A DNA stretch of 64,000 nucleotides. Source: Rhodeus uyekii (lineage: Eukaryota > Chordata > Actinopteri > Cypriniformes > Acheilognathidae). The position numbers and the translations under genes were made by a program. Positions within the stretch are counted from its first letter, which is position 1. Each line of letters starts with the position of its first letter. This document shows positions 45,969 to 60,890 of this stretch, in pieces. The DNA lies in the NCBI GenBank assembly GCA_037043235.1, contig JAWRVZ010000327.1:248001-312000 (forward strand). The letters run 5' to 3'. The notes under the pieces are model-generated. The model was not told where the DNA came from and did not search any database. It worked only from the letters and a program-made list of their open reading frames with translations.

Positions 45969-46648
45969 CACAACAGTGTTGCCGCGATTTGTTTGATGAA
46001 GCGATCGGCTGAAATGTTCAGAGTCTCATAGTCATCCAGCACGGTGCGCATTTGATTCTTAATCCCCGAACCACTTGCTTCTGTTTAACCGCTGCGCTCT
46101 CTCCACAAATCACTTTGAAGACAATGTTGCGCCTCTTTTTGAAACGATTCAGCCACCCCGGATTTGCTTTAAAGTCCAGTCAAATTCTTTGCAGCAAGAA
46201 TGTCCACCTTCTCCATCAGCAAGGGACCATTGACGGGAAGGTTTGTTGCTTGTGTATTTGTGAACCACTGAAACGTCGACATCTTTGAGATTGATTGTCC
46301 AGTTTTCTCTTAACACCTCCATACATTTTTAGAAGAAAAAAAAAACACAGAATACCTGCAGTGTGTTATCCCTCAGTGAGTAAACTGTTGCTGAAGTGAG
46401 CGCGCGCTGCACCTGCAACGCAAACTCAGCGAACGAGGTACGCTCATGAGTCACGAAATACCCATGCGAAGTGGATAATTTGTCTCTCATTTATGCTCGA
46501 GATACTAGATTACGACGACATTAAGGAGTCGACATAACCAACAAGAAAATACTGAGACAAATAGGGAGTTTGGCGGTTCCACTTCAAAATCGTCGACATA
46601 ATAGTATTGGCGAGTTAATTATGACTCGAGATAAGTGAACTCCACTGT
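45969..46648 (-). mobile_element. Tigger/pogo-like fragment, right arm
   Basis: Mirror of 10,666-11,345, with the CENP-B/Tc5-like segment at about 46,069-46,173 on the minus strand. Confidence 0.78.
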
Positions 46649-47329
46649 ATATCAAGAAAAAGATGTGCTTGAGATAAATTTGTAAAATGATATTCCAAAT
46701 TTGGATTAAATATGTAGTTAATATTTAACAAAAGTTAGTTCTTTTTTCTCTTGGTTGATTTTTATTACCAAAAAAAAAAAAGGATCTGATTATTTGAAAG
46801 AAAGAAAAAACATTACTAATTACTAGATTACCAAAATAATTATTAGTGGCAGCCCTATATTTATTAATCAACTTTTCAAAATTGTCTGGCATTTTGTCAC
46901 TTTCAGTCAGATAGACAGTTTTTCAAGTCGTATGAAGATTTCTTGAAAATATATATTTTTTTATATTCTTATTCTGTTAGTAATTAATTACTAATAAGAG
47001 ACTATTAGACTGGATAATTTTTGAAGTACCATCCAAAGCTACGTATTTAAAGATTTCGCTTCAGTAACTAATACAGTATACTGTATGCACATCATAAGCA
47101 CATTTGCAGGAATATATTAGTTCTTAATCTAATATCAACTGGACAATTGAAGTCAGAATGTCTGAGAAGATCAAGTTTGCTATGACAAATGACGCGTTTA
47201 CGCGTTTGCTGAAGTTTGCTGATGAAGCGTTTACGCATGCAACATTCAAGAACACAGTTGTGGAGTTGAGTTGAGGAATACATCGAGATCATGTGAAATG
47301 TAAAAATAAAACGTTCAAGAGTTGTTGAT

Positions 47330-48490
<1,161 letters not shown>

Positions 48491-48495
48491 GGAAG

Positions 48496-49079
48496 TGGAA
48501 GGAATATGAATGGTAGGAGAGAGCCATGTCTGTAATTATTAATGGGTGATGTGAAGTTTAGATACATCTACCTCTGTGAGTGGAGAGGTGGTTGAAAAAA
48601 TGAACAGCAATCAATCTGTTATCTGTTTACTTGCCTTTGCATGAGTATAATTTTATAGCATAAGCATATGGACCACTAGGTTGAACATAGGATGAATCTC
48701 CACTTCTATGGTAAAGGCACAGGAGGGTCAGTAAGATATAAGATATCTATGGTAAAACTTGGACCACGGATCATATTAAAACTATAAACACTATCTACCA
48801 TCTTGATGCACCATTTGTGAATATACCTGTATCTTCTCTGAAGTTCACAAGAAAGTTTTCTTAATGTGCCAGTATGACATAATTCAATAAAGACAAAGCA
48901 ATTGAATGTGACAATTCACCTGAAATATTTATTTAAAAACATGTTTGTTAAAAACATGCTTATCCATCCCAGACAAGATACAATTGTATCTTGTAGCACA
49001 ATCTTATAGTCTAAAATCAACTTTATACTAGCATAATATTTGATATTATTTTACCTTCATTGAAACATTTCTCTCTACC

Positions 49080-49159
<80 letters not shown>

Positions 49160-49204
49160 TATACTATACACTATACTATACACTATACTGTATATATATG
49201 TATA

Positions 49205-49297
<93 letters not shown>

Positions 49298-49365
49298 TAT
49301 ATACTATACTATATATATATATATTTCTTTTATATATATATATTTACATTTATTCATTTAGCAGT
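48496..49365 (-). repeat. LINE 3'-flank paralogue with expanded TA tract
   Basis: Mirror of 8,071-8,779. 49,086-49,350 is a complex TA/TATG/TATAC microsatellite, far longer than the left-arm tract at 8,092-8,190. Confidence 0.8.
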
Positions 49366-50274
49366 TTCCTGTAGCATGTTTACCTTTACAAAATAAAAAA
49401 AAAACAGCTTTAAGTTTCACATGATCTCGATGTAGGCTATCCCTCAACTCAACTCCACAACTGTGTGCTTGAATGTTGCATGCGTAAACACGTGCGATTG
49501 GACGTTGCCCCAGTACAAATGCCTGCATTAGACATTACGTTCTTCAAGCTCAATATAAGCCTTTGTGGTGGGTTCAACTGCTCAACGAACAAACATGTGA
49601 AAAGGCTTTCATTTGAAGTGAACCTATTTCTAGTGGTGGACAGAGCGGCTTCATAAAACACTGAAACATTCAAAGCAAATGTGCCGTGTGTCGAGGCTTT
49701 GAATCTATACCGACACCCGTCTCCACGGTGACACCTATAGTGCTCAATTGCGCATGCTATCTGAAACACCTTTGAAAACAAGCCATTTAAAAAATTAAAA
49801 TGTATTGTTGTTAGTGTGGCGAGCTTTTTACATCCTCACTGTATAACTAAAATATAATAATAACGAAAAATGAAAATTAATGACACAAATCAATCCACAA
49901 TGGTCTCCTATTTGTTAATATGAATTGCTCTGCTGTGGAATGGCTTAGCCTACTCTTTTTTTTTTTTTCTCCAAGCACCACCCTTCAAAAAACTCTTCAT
50001 AGCAGTGTTGCAAAATACAGTGGAGTTCGGTTATAGCCCCAGCTAACAATTTTTGGTTTCCAGAACGTTCTGGGAACCAAACATTAGAATGTTCCCGATA
50101 TGTTCACCAGGAAAGTTTTCTTTACAGAAATAGAACATTCCGGAACGTTCGCGGTTGATTCCAGGTATGTTCTTGCAGCTGTTGGTTCTCTCAACCTCTA
50201 CATCTAGTTATGCTTGTACACAAATAATCATCCTACAAAATACATCCTCTAAATTACTTATTGCTCAAAAACAT

Positions 50275-50276
<2 letters not shown>
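49366..50276. other. Repeat-derived, no gene, right arm
   Basis: Mirror of 7,164-8,070, including the GAACGTTC-motif block (50,060-50,165) and a Tigger-like end (CAGTGGAGTTCGG at 50,019). Confidence 0.5.
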
Positions 50277-50343
<67 letters not shown>

Positions 50344-52540
50344 TTAGCAAGTTTAGCAAGCCTTACATAACAAAACAAACATAATATAATATACATCACA
50401 CATTACACGTAAGACTCGTGTTGGGATTTTTTTCAATGGAGTTGGGGGGAGGGGGGGAGATAGATAAGGACAGATAAGCAGAGTACAGGCAGATGGATGT
50501 TGAGAGAGAATATAGCCAAAACATGAGATGTTTTGAGTTGAGTTCAGTTCAGTTCCTTGGCTTGTCCCTGAAGGGAGATAAGGAGACCAGGCTGTTCATG
50601 CTGAGTTCCCGAGAGATAGGGACAGGTGAAGTTTCGGGTTAATTTTTATTCCATTTGTTCATCTTCGGTAATTTGTCCAGATCATGATTAATCAATCAGC
50701 TCCGGTCGCGTTCGGTCCATACAGTTCCCTAGACATCACGTCTAGCCTCATGGCCAGACCGGTTACAGTCCGTAAAAAAGTTCACCGGTCTGACTCTCGA
50801 TGGAGCCCACATAAGCAGTCCGGACTGCGTTGTTACGATTCAGTTCCTCAATCTGTATCACTCTCTGATCTAATTCCTTCAAACGGCCACACACAACCCT
50901 AAAGCATTTCTTACAGTTTTTTCCAATTGCTTACACACGTTTTCAAAACTAAGTCTCCTTTTTTCAAAACTCTACACACAATTCTCAAAACTGCACACAC
51001 AAAATGCTAAATGCCTCACATCTCCTTCAAAAATGCAACACTGCATTCAAAATCCCATAAACACATGTCAGAATGAAGCATTTGCATCAAATGGCAAACA
51101 CTTCTTTCATAATAATACATTTTTGGATATAGCATGTAAACACTGCTGTTCTAAATCTAAAGCTCTTTGCTCTTTCATAGGCTTATATCTACATTTCAAT
51201 ACAATGTTCTACAGTGAAAGTACAGTAATCTGGGTAACAAGTGCACCGGAAACGCCAATGCAATGTAGAAACAGAAAATATTTATTAGACCAAACATTAC
51301 TGTTGTATACATTAGCGTACAACAAAACTATAAACGTGTAAACCAAAAGTATATTCTTTACAGTGGAATACAGTAAAGTGTGTGTCGGGTCCCGGTCCAG
51401 GAATGGGCAGGGGGGAGGGGGGGGGTGTGTGTGCAGTCCACAATGCTAAACTTCATCTCTTCTCCGAGCTTGTTCTGGCCACAATACTTCGTCCACATCA
51501 CATGATACGTTTTTTCTTTCCAAACATCGAGGGAAGTATGGCGTATCCAACCTTGAACAGAGGCAACCTCTATGTCTGCACATGCGTCCTCCATTGCCTG
51601 GAGAAGCGGCATGCGGGCAAAGGGTTGGCGATCATACACTTTCCAGCGCCAGGCTGAGAAGAATTATTCTATGGGATTTAGAAAAGGTGAATATGGGCGT
51701 AGGTACAAAACTATAAATTGTGGATGGGTGGCAAACCAGTTTTGTACCAGAACAGCCCAGTGAAAACTAGCATTGTCCCATATAACCACAAATCTAGCAG
51801 GGGCCTGATCTGGATCGGGACAAGCATTGTGAGAACTGCATCCACAAAAGTCCTTATCCTCCTCTTGGTATTTGTCCTCGTTGTCTCCTGCCTCTTCCTC
51901 CTACTCCTCTTTCTCTCTGTTCATTGTTAGCATTCATCGTTCAAAAAAGGTAATCTTTAATGTAAAGCAGTGAATGGTTAGTGATCAGTTAAGCAATTAG
52001 TGTTTGCACATGTGAGGAGTGTGTCTGTGAGACCTGGGGAATAAGTGTAGCGTTTTGATTGGTTGTGTTTGGAAAAGGAAAGCAAGTCACTTCCTGATAG
52101 ATCTTTGTGTTTTAGGTAGAGAATTGTGTGTTGTGTTTTGAAAAAAGTGTTGAAAACTGAGTCAAAGGCTGAGAAATAGCTTATGGTTTTGAAGATTTGG
52201 CATGTAGTTTTGCACTTTGAGTGAGAGGTTTCAAAAATTGTGTGACATGAAAAGATTTTGTGTGTAAGCAATTGGAAAAAACTGTAATTTCCACAAACAG
52301 TGGCTGGGTGAATTTGCTTGCAGCTGTCTTACCAGTCTTCTGGTCAGGGCAGTCCCAAAGCCAAAGAATAGGAACCCCGCCATCAATAATCCAATCATAT
52401 AGAAAACCCTTTCCATCTCAGTATTCTCAGGAGTCCAGCAAGCAGCGGGTCAGTGAAAAAGAAAGACAACAAAATACAAAAGCGCGAGGAAGCGAGAGGA
52501 GAGAAATACACATCTGCACTGTAGAGAATCAGGAAGAGAT
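50277..52540 (-). mobile_element. LINE-tailed repeat with membrane ORF, copy 1, right arm
   Basis: Mirror of 4,935-7,163. Its GATA tract (50,277-50,342) is about 40 bp longer. Near 52,290-52,325 it retains ORF sequence (CAAATTCACCCAGCC in reverse) that the left arm lost beside the transposon end. Confidence 0.6.
50914..52284 (-). mobile_element. IS630/Tc1-mariner-type transposon, right arm
   Basis: Same inverted ends and TA flanks as 5,157-6,563, 36 bp shorter owing to a deletion near 51,955. The transposase remnant is at 51,358-51,810 with the same stop after the catalytic glutamate. Confidence 0.88.
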
Positions 52541-53229
52541 TCTATTAACATGATTCTATTCATTATAATTAATAGACATTCTAACATTCTATAGACATCA
52601 TAGCATTCTATTCATTATAATGAATAGAAAGTTATTACAAGTAACATTTATTGAAAATCTCTATAATCTCAATCTCTTTGTAAAAACATACATACACATA
52701 TATAAGCCATGACCATATTTAAACATATTACACAGTTGAATTTAGAAAATGTAATCATGAACAAAGTGGATTTTATTGTCATTTCAGCCATATACAAGAA
52801 GTGAAACGAAACGTTTCTCCAGGACCAAGGCAGTATAGAACAAAAACCTCTATAAATAAGAGCACAAAGTGCAAACAGACAAAAACTGTGTATGAGGGGT
52901 GTGTGGGGTTGTCCACAATGCTGGTGGCTTTGCGGATTATAACATGATGTGTAGATGTCTGTGATAGAGGGAAGAGAGACATGAAAATTCTTTAAACACA
53001 CATATACAAGCCATGAACTTATTTAAACAATTGTATTTAGAAAAAGTTTATTATAAACATGAATATTTAAACAATATTTACAGACAATGAAATGTGAAAA
53101 AAAAAACTTCATTTCCCCATCATCTGCAAATCAAAAACAAAGAAACATACTTGAGTCAGACATCTGTATCTGTACATAATATAAACAATTGACTGTTAAT
53201 TACTGTGGATGATTGTGTAGATCTAATAT
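52541..53229 (-). mobile_element. AT-rich stretch with L2 3' fragment, right arm
   Basis: The L2 3' end lies at about 52,762-52,985 (GGATTTTATTGTCATTTC in reverse orientation). It is the mirror of 4,246-4,934. Confidence 0.7.
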
Positions 53230-53523
53230 AGTTCTGTCCACTGAAGTTTGGCTGATATCTTGTGAAGTTACACTGATGTTCCTTGAGCATGGAGTTCACC
53301 TTGGATCTCTTTAGAAGTCTTTCTGAGCTCTTTTGTTACCATTTGGATTATCCGTCTCTGATGTGTCATACATATTCCTCCTGCGGCCACATCCAGGGAG
53401 GTTGACTACAGTCCCATAGATCTTAAATTTCTGAATACATGCAACTGTATGGCGATGAGACAAACTTCAGGAGCGAGGTGAGCCGCCTGGCCAGGTGGTG
53501 CGGCGACAACAGTCTCTCTGAAC

Positions 53524-54117
53524 GTGGAGAAGACGAAGGAGATTGTTGTTGACTTCAGGAGAATGCACACCCAGCACCCTCCTCTGACCATCAACGGTAC
53601 AACCGTGGAAAGAGTGAGGAGCACCAAATTTCTGGGTGTGCATATCACAGAAGTCCTCTCCTGGACCACCAACACCACAGCACTGACCAAGAAAGCACAG
53701 CAGCGACTCTACTTTCTCCGTAAGCTGAGAAGAGCCGGAGTCCCAGCCCCCATCATGCACACCTTCTACAGAGGCACCATCGAGAGCATTCTGACCAGCT
53801 GCATCACTGTGTGGTATGGCGCCTGCAACGCATCCTGCCAAAAAGCACTTCAGCGAATAGTGAGAGCAGCTGAGAAGATCGTTGGTGTCTCTCTCCCATC
53901 CCTCCAGGACATTTATAACTCCCGCCTCTCCCGCATAGCCCTCATCATTGTGAGACCCCTCCCACCCATCCCACAGCCTCTTCAATCTGCTGCCATCAGG
54001 GAGGAGACTACGCAGTCTCCAGGCAAGGACCAGCAGACTGAAGGACAGCTTCATTCCCCAAGCTGTCAGGGCATTGAACTCCCTCCCGTTTCTGCCCCTT
54101 TTGCCCCATGCACCTGA
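53524..54117 (+). pseudogene. L2 reverse transcriptase C-terminal fragment, best-preserved copy
   Basis: 197 residues stay open: KTKEIVVDFRR, STKFLGVHI, QQRLYFLRKLRRAGVPAP, YRGTIESILTSCITVWYG, then AEKIVGVSLPSLQDIYN. After that the usual C-terminus is shifted out of frame (LPPIPQPLQ replaces the expected continuation). A 2-bp loss near 53,516 (CTCTCTCTG to CTCTCTG) puts the preceding SRLARWCGDNS segment in another frame. The catalytic core lies upstream of the truncation and is absent. Confidence 0.88.
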
Positions 54118-54220
54118 TCTCTGATCCCCCCCCCCCCCCTCCCCCTCTTACTATTGTTTGCACTTAGTCTTTACCATCGCGACTTTATTTCCTTAATCTA
54201 TTTTCTTTTATCTATTATTA

Positions 54221-54269
<49 letters not shown>

Positions 54270-55122
54270 CTGTTGTTACTGTTAATGTAACCTGGTTGCA
54301 CCTTGGGTCTGAGAGTTACAGAATTTCAATTCTCTGTATGTAGGGGAGCGCGGGGACAAACATAACACTTTTTGGTTTTAGCCAAATAATGAACAAAGTA
54401 TTTAGGTTATACAAACTATATTTTTATACAAACAACACACAAGCCTCTCCTACAAATGAGCACTGGTTTGATGTTCGTCGGACCTACAGTTTCTGCGCAG
54501 TATCACCAAAAGCGCAAGGAGTGAAATGTGACAACTTACCCCGTGTGCGGGGCTCGTTGTAACACCATGTTATCCAATGGGTGTACATTGGCGTATTTTT
54601 ATTTCTTAATAAAAGTTTAGTCTTAATGATTATAAGCATAACTTATGAATGGAATATATATTTTCTTTTATTTATTACATTGTTATGCTTTGAACAATGT
54701 AATGACATGAAAAACGTTTTAATAGGTTAATACAATGCAAAATATATGATTACTGATGCAGCCTATTCAATTTATATGATTTATATGATCAAAATATATA
54801 ATTTATATGATCAAAATATATGATTACTGATGCAGCCTATTCAAAGTTACAACTAACCCCGCGGTGTCGTGTTCACTTCAGGACCGGCTAGCAGTCACTG
54901 TGTGTTTTTCACATCTTTCAAAATGGTACCGTCTTTTAGCCAAGAAGATGGTAATCATAACAAAATAAGATTGGACTACATACTTTCACACATTCTTTGA
55001 AAATCGAAAACAACTACTATAACAAAAAATATTTTCATGCTTTCAAAAGAGTTTTTCCTGTGGTTCTCATCCAAATTTCGCTGAAATTTCTCGAAAGATG
55101 GTCAGAAGACGTGTGCAGACAG

Positions 55123-56931
55123 TAGTGATGGGACATATGAAGCGAGGCTCCGGAGCTGGTGTCGAGCAAAAAGGGGCGTTCCAGATGAAGCCCCGATTCG
55201 AAGCGTGTATCGTTTCCGCGAAAATCACGTGACGATGACAAACGAGGCCTCATTTTCTGTTGATGACGTCATTGCTTCATTCTGAGTATCGCTTCCGCAT
55301 AAAGGTGGTTGAAAACCTCACGCCTCTTGTGCTGTGTTGCCAGATTGGGCTCCTTTTGGTCACGTCCGACCGGGGAAATATATTGGGCTGGTTAATAAAA
55401 ATTTGGGCTGGTTTTTGATGCAACTGGCGGGTTTTATTTTTTGACTAGAAATGCTATCTTATTTTTTTTACATTAAAACGAACGTTACAATAAAGTATAA
55501 TATGTAATTATACACACACACACATATATAATATGTATAGCCTATATTAGTAGTAGTGTTATTATTATATATAATATTGCTATTATTATTATTATAAGAC
55601 TAGACTGTATTAGGGAAAGCTTAGAAAGTTGGTCTAGTGCAAACGTTCTTATGTTGTCCAGCATCATCGGTGCCTTGTGAAATGGTGTTTTTAAAGGCAG
55701 GAGAAGTTGTCAAAAAAAGAAAAGAAATCGCCTTAGCCCTAAAACAGTTGAAAAATTATATTTTTTGGATAAAAACTCCTAAAGTATATCCTCTTCATTA
55801 TTTTTCTTGTTTCCAAGAATCACAGTCCAAGATACACAAGCACATTCACTGCCCTCTGCCCAGTTAAACCTAGACACTTATTATAATTATAATTTTCCCA
55901 GGTCTGCCTATGACCAAACAATTGATTTACATACATTTGATTTATTTATTTATCTTTTATTTATCCGGGAAAATCCCATTGAGATATCATAATCTCTTCT
56001 TCCAGGGAGACCTGGTTAAAAAACGGCAGCACACATGGTTTCAGACAAATTATTTTTAAAAAAACAGACAATCCAAAAATAGTTGGATATAGTTGATAGT
56101 CCCATAAATTTCAAGCCAATACATTTATTACAAAGTTATGTTAACACAATCATTATATACCACAAGAACAAACACATTTTAAATACACAGTGTATCACAC
56201 ACCACATCAGGCACATCTGTAATGTCTCTGATTGTTTTTTACTCTTTGGCCACTAGATGGTTTTGTGAGCAAATGAGGCTTTGAGAAATGAACCCTTTTT
56301 GTGAACCACTTGGCTCAGTGGTTCTCAAATAGTGGGGCGCGCCCGCGATGCCAGGGGGGGCGCGCGTGACCGTGGGGAACATGCTTTTTTTTTGTCAGGG
56401 AGTAGGTTTTCTTGCACTGAACAAGAGCAGCAGATATGAAGTTCAGATAACAAACCCTTCACCCGTTGATGTGTACGATCACACCGGTGTTCATGTGTCA
56501 CGTGATCAACCACTAAATTCACACGAGTTTTTAAGCGCTATCTGGCACTGATCCAAAAAAGACGCGCTTAGAGAACTTGATCATTATAAAGGTTTTTAAG
56601 CGACAAACATTCACTTCCACATATCTGAGAATCTGAATATCAGGTAGTTGATAACAGAGCCAACAAGTTGGTGACTATTTTGAATAAAAAAGAAAAAACT
56701 AAATAAATGTGAAACATTTATCAAACAGCGCTCTTTGTGACTGCGGTGTTTCACGTGACAAGCATGACGCGTTGCCATGGAAACAATAAAGCGAAAGTTT
56801 TAAAATAGGGGGAGGGGGGGCGCGTGAAATGTTTACTTCTTCCTAGGGGGGGCGCGACAGAAAATAATTGAGAAGCACTGACTTGGCTGAAAAGGTTCAA
56901 CGCTTCATGGGGCTTCATCTCGCCATCACTA
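55123..56931. mobile_element. hAT-A, right arm
   Basis: Termini TAGTGATGGGAC and CGCCATCACTA, with perfect 8-bp flanks GCAGACAG at 55,115-55,122 and 56,932-56,939. Confidence 0.88.
56316..56880. mobile_element. hAT-B, right arm
   Basis: Termini CAGTGGTTCTCAAA and TTGAGAAGCACTG, with perfect flanks ACTTGGCT at 56,308-56,315 and 56,881-56,888. Confidence 0.9.
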
Positions 56932-57509
56932 GCAGACAGTGTGGTGAAAAGCCCGTTAGCACGTCACATTTAAGACCGTGCAACTATCTAAAAAGTCTGT
57001 GTTACTATTTACCCCGCGTTACTTTGTGCCCCGCGCTCCCCTATGTGCTGTATATATTGCAGAATTGACAATAAAGCTGACTTTGACTTGACTTGAACTG
57101 TAGTCACAGAAACTTCAAGCTGCTTGGAGACGGTTTTATCATGCTTTTCTATAACATTCATTTAATCTCCTGAGACAACTCTTTCCTTCACTTACCCTGG
57201 CCCATGTTGAGTGTAGTATACACCATGTCACCAGATAACACAGCGACTTCCTGAAGCCCTATAAATAGGCCCACTGACTGATTACAAGATTGTATACACC
57301 TGTGATGCTAATTAGTAGACGCACCTTGAATTAACATGTCTCTTTAGTCACATTGTTTACAGTCTTTTCTAGGGGTACCATCGTTTTTGTCTAGGCCTGT
57401 TCCATGAGTTTATTTTTATAACTAATTGTTGAAGCATGGTTGAAGAGCAATGTCTGACTGAAGTCTGACATATGAATGTTAACTGGTTACCAACAATTTT
57501 GTCCAAGTG

Positions 57510-58035
57510 TATATATATGTGTGTATATAATATTTTATAATTTAACGGCACAAATGTTAGTATTGCACATTAATGAATAACATTTGTTTTCATGTTTGTA
57601 AATATGATAGAGATAAGACAGTAAAGAGAACATTTTCAATGAAGTTACATTTATATTGAATACTATGCTAATATATAGTTAATCCAATACTATAAGACTG
57701 TGCTAATTGTTAAATAAATATTTCAGGTGAATTTGCACATCTGGTGTTGTTTTTATTGAACACGACTTAATGGCAGATTAAGAATACTTTCTTTCTTCTG
57801 TATATATTATATATTCACAAATGTTTCTTTCATTAAGATGGTTAGAGGTTTACTAAAAGAAACTTTACATTTAAATAAGTTTTATAAACTTTGTGCGATT
57901 CCTACCAGTTTGCATTTGTACAAAAAAAGTACTTATTTTTTAATCGTGCTACAATTGAGCTATAAACAATATTTAACTCAAAGATTAATCATAAGAATCA
58001 TAATAATGAATTTTCCACAATGAATATCTTCCATT
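57510..58035 (+). repeat. Diverged copy of the LINE 3'-flank repeat
   Basis: 57,590-57,840 aligns by eye with 42,010-42,310 (GAATACTATGCTAATATA against AAATACTATGCTAGTATA; ATAAATATTTCAGGTGAAT is shared) but is clearly older. The remainder is AT-rich without a gene. Confidence 0.65.
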
Positions 58036-58244
58036 GTTGCCAGATTGGACTGACGATTTCCAGCACAACTACAGCATAAAACCCGCCCAAAAAACTAGAG
58101 AGACGATTGTTGATGGTATTTATATGCATTTATATATGAAATATATGACGGGTTTTTCGTCAAAAACCAGCCCAAATTTTATCAACCAGCCCAATGCATT
58201 TTTTTCCCGGTGGGACGTGACCAAAACCCTCCCAATCTGGCAAC
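58036..58244. mobile_element. MITE with GTTGCCAGATTGG ends
   Basis: GTTGCCAGATTGG at 58,036-58,048 is mirrored by CCAATCTGGCAAC at 58,232-58,244. Its right half matches 2,030-2,145 inside hAT-A (AAAAACCAGCCCAAATTTT, GACGTGACCAAAA). No clear target duplication, so the superfamily is not assigned. Confidence 0.65.
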
Positions 58245-58272
58245 ACAGCGAACTCCTTTTCACTTCCGTGAT

Positions 58273-59384
<1,112 letters not shown>

Positions 59385-60315
59385 TATCCAAAGTGACTTA
59401 CTGTATTTATTCGAGTATAACGCGCAAATTTTTCTACCAAAAAAATAAATCAAAGTTAGGGATGCACGTTATGCACGAGGGCAGGGCAGGGCAGGGCTGG
59501 ACTGGGGTGGGGTGGGGTTTGTTTTGATGGCCGGTCCTTTGAGGGCGCCGGCGAATTGTGAGTTCGCGCTGCGCATTTTACAGGCTGTTTAAGTAGCAAT
59601 ATAGCATTAAAATAAAAGGCAGACTCGTGAGTGCAATTCAGCAACTGTATTCAACCATAAACCGCGGCAACAACCGCAACATAGCCCAAAGCAATCGATT
59701 GCCGATTGCATGATACATTACATCCCGTAACACAGGCTGCAGCCTCTCACTGTACGTGAGGGCGAAGAAAAAAAAACGTCCCCTCGCCGCTTCATTTCCT
59801 CATCCATTCAGACGCAGAAGAAAGCAAAGAAACCGTAGAAACAGATGTTCCTGCCAACTGAGACACTGATGAAAACTTAACTCCAGAAGAATGGGAGCAA
59901 CTCTTTAGTGTCTCTGATGAGGAATCTGACGTCGAAGGATTTTAAATAAATATTTTTACCGGTAATTCTCTTTCGGTATTGTGTTCATTAGTTTAAGTTG
60001 TCAATAAATATATGTTATATATTTTATATAAGTTATATATGTTATATAAGTATATGTTATACAATAAATAAATGTTTTTTTATCATGGCTGCACGTGTTC
60101 AACAACGTTTTTTGTCAATTACAATGCTTGGTGTGAAACAAAATTTTATACCGATTTTTAATCAAAAATTAGGGGTGCGCGTTATACTCCAATAAATACG
60201 GTACATTGCATTCAAGGAACACATTGAATCAGTTCTTGCTTTCCCTGTGATCGTACCCATGACCTTGGTGTTGTAAAAACCAATGCTCTACTGATTGAGC
60301 TACAGGAAAGTACAG
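59385..60315 (-). repeat. tRNA-derived SINE split by a Tigger-like MITE
   Basis: Read on the minus strand, 60,310-60,204 has an A box (TGTAGCTCAATCAGTAGAGC) and B-box side (GGTCATGGGTACGATCAC), then GGGAAAGCAAG. The tail resumes at 59,400-59,385 (TAAGTCACTTTGGATAAAAG). The same LINE-type tail ends the L2-clade LINE in this window. Removing 59,401-60,203 rejoins the SINE. Confidence 0.8.
59401..60201 (+). mobile_element. Tigger/pogo-type deletion derivative
   Basis: Ends CTGTATTTATTCGAGTATAA and its mirror (ACTCCAATAAATACGG) are flanked by TA at 59,399-59,400 and 60,202-60,203. Near 59,905-59,944 a coding-like acidic tail (SDEESDVEGF, then stop) resembles the C-terminus of Tigger transposases. 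No DDE domain is present. Confidence 0.75.
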
Positions 60316-60890
60316 AAACTAACTTATCAATTTATTATCTTTTTTTTCTTAACTCCTCCTGTATCTTAAATTTTCCTCTTCTATATATTGCCTTTTATAT
60401 AATCAATCTGTTATCTGTTTATTTGCCTTTGCATGAGTATAATTTTATAGCATAAGCATATGAGAACATAGGATGAATCTCCACTTCTATGGTAAAGGCA
60501 CAAGAGGGTCAGTAAGATATAAGATAAGATATCTATGGTAAAACTTGGACCACTGATCATATTAAAACTATAAAAACTATCTACCATCTTGATGCACCAT
60601 TTGTGAATATACCTGTATCTTCTCTGAAGTTCACAAGAAAGTTTTCTTAATGTGCCAGTAAGACATAATTCAATAAAGACAAAGCAACTGAATGTGACAA
60701 TTCACCTGAAATATTTATTTAAAAAATGTTTGAAATCTTATCCATCCCAGACACGATACCAGCAGCACAATCTTATAGTAGTCTAAAATCAACTTTATAC
60801 TAGCATAGTATTTGATATTATTTTACTTTCATTGAAACATTTCTCTTTACCATCTATTTTGATATATATATTCCTTTTTTATATATATAT

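Larger units (their letters stand above)
54343..57041. mobile_element. GGGG-ended transposon, right arm
   Basis: Same 13-bp termini as 420-3,071, with flanks TATGTA and TATGTG. A private duplication of ATATGATTTATATGATCAA-type sequence lies at 54,772-54,830. Confidence 0.75.
53450..57095 (+). mobile_element. L2/Maui-type LINE, right arm
   Basis: It is flanked by AACTGTA at 53,443-53,449 and 57,096-57,102. Its 3' UTR is split by the GGGG-ended transposon, and its tail (AATAAAGCTGACTTTGACTT) ends at 57,095. Confidence 0.85.
53230..57509 (-). mobile_element. Tc1-like transposon, right arm, with its 5' terminus
   Basis: This is the reverse of the left-arm Tc1, here complete at the 5' end: CCAACAATTTTGTCCAAGTG at 57,490-57,509 is followed by TA and corresponds to a known fish Tc1 terminal repeat type. 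Transposase pieces lie at about 57,096-57,225 and 53,235-53,442. The 3' part is missing. Confidence 0.8.

Noticed and set aside
49060..49374. Frame rich in Y and I, right arm
   Set aside because: Translation of a TA-type microsatellite that is absent at this length in the left arm.
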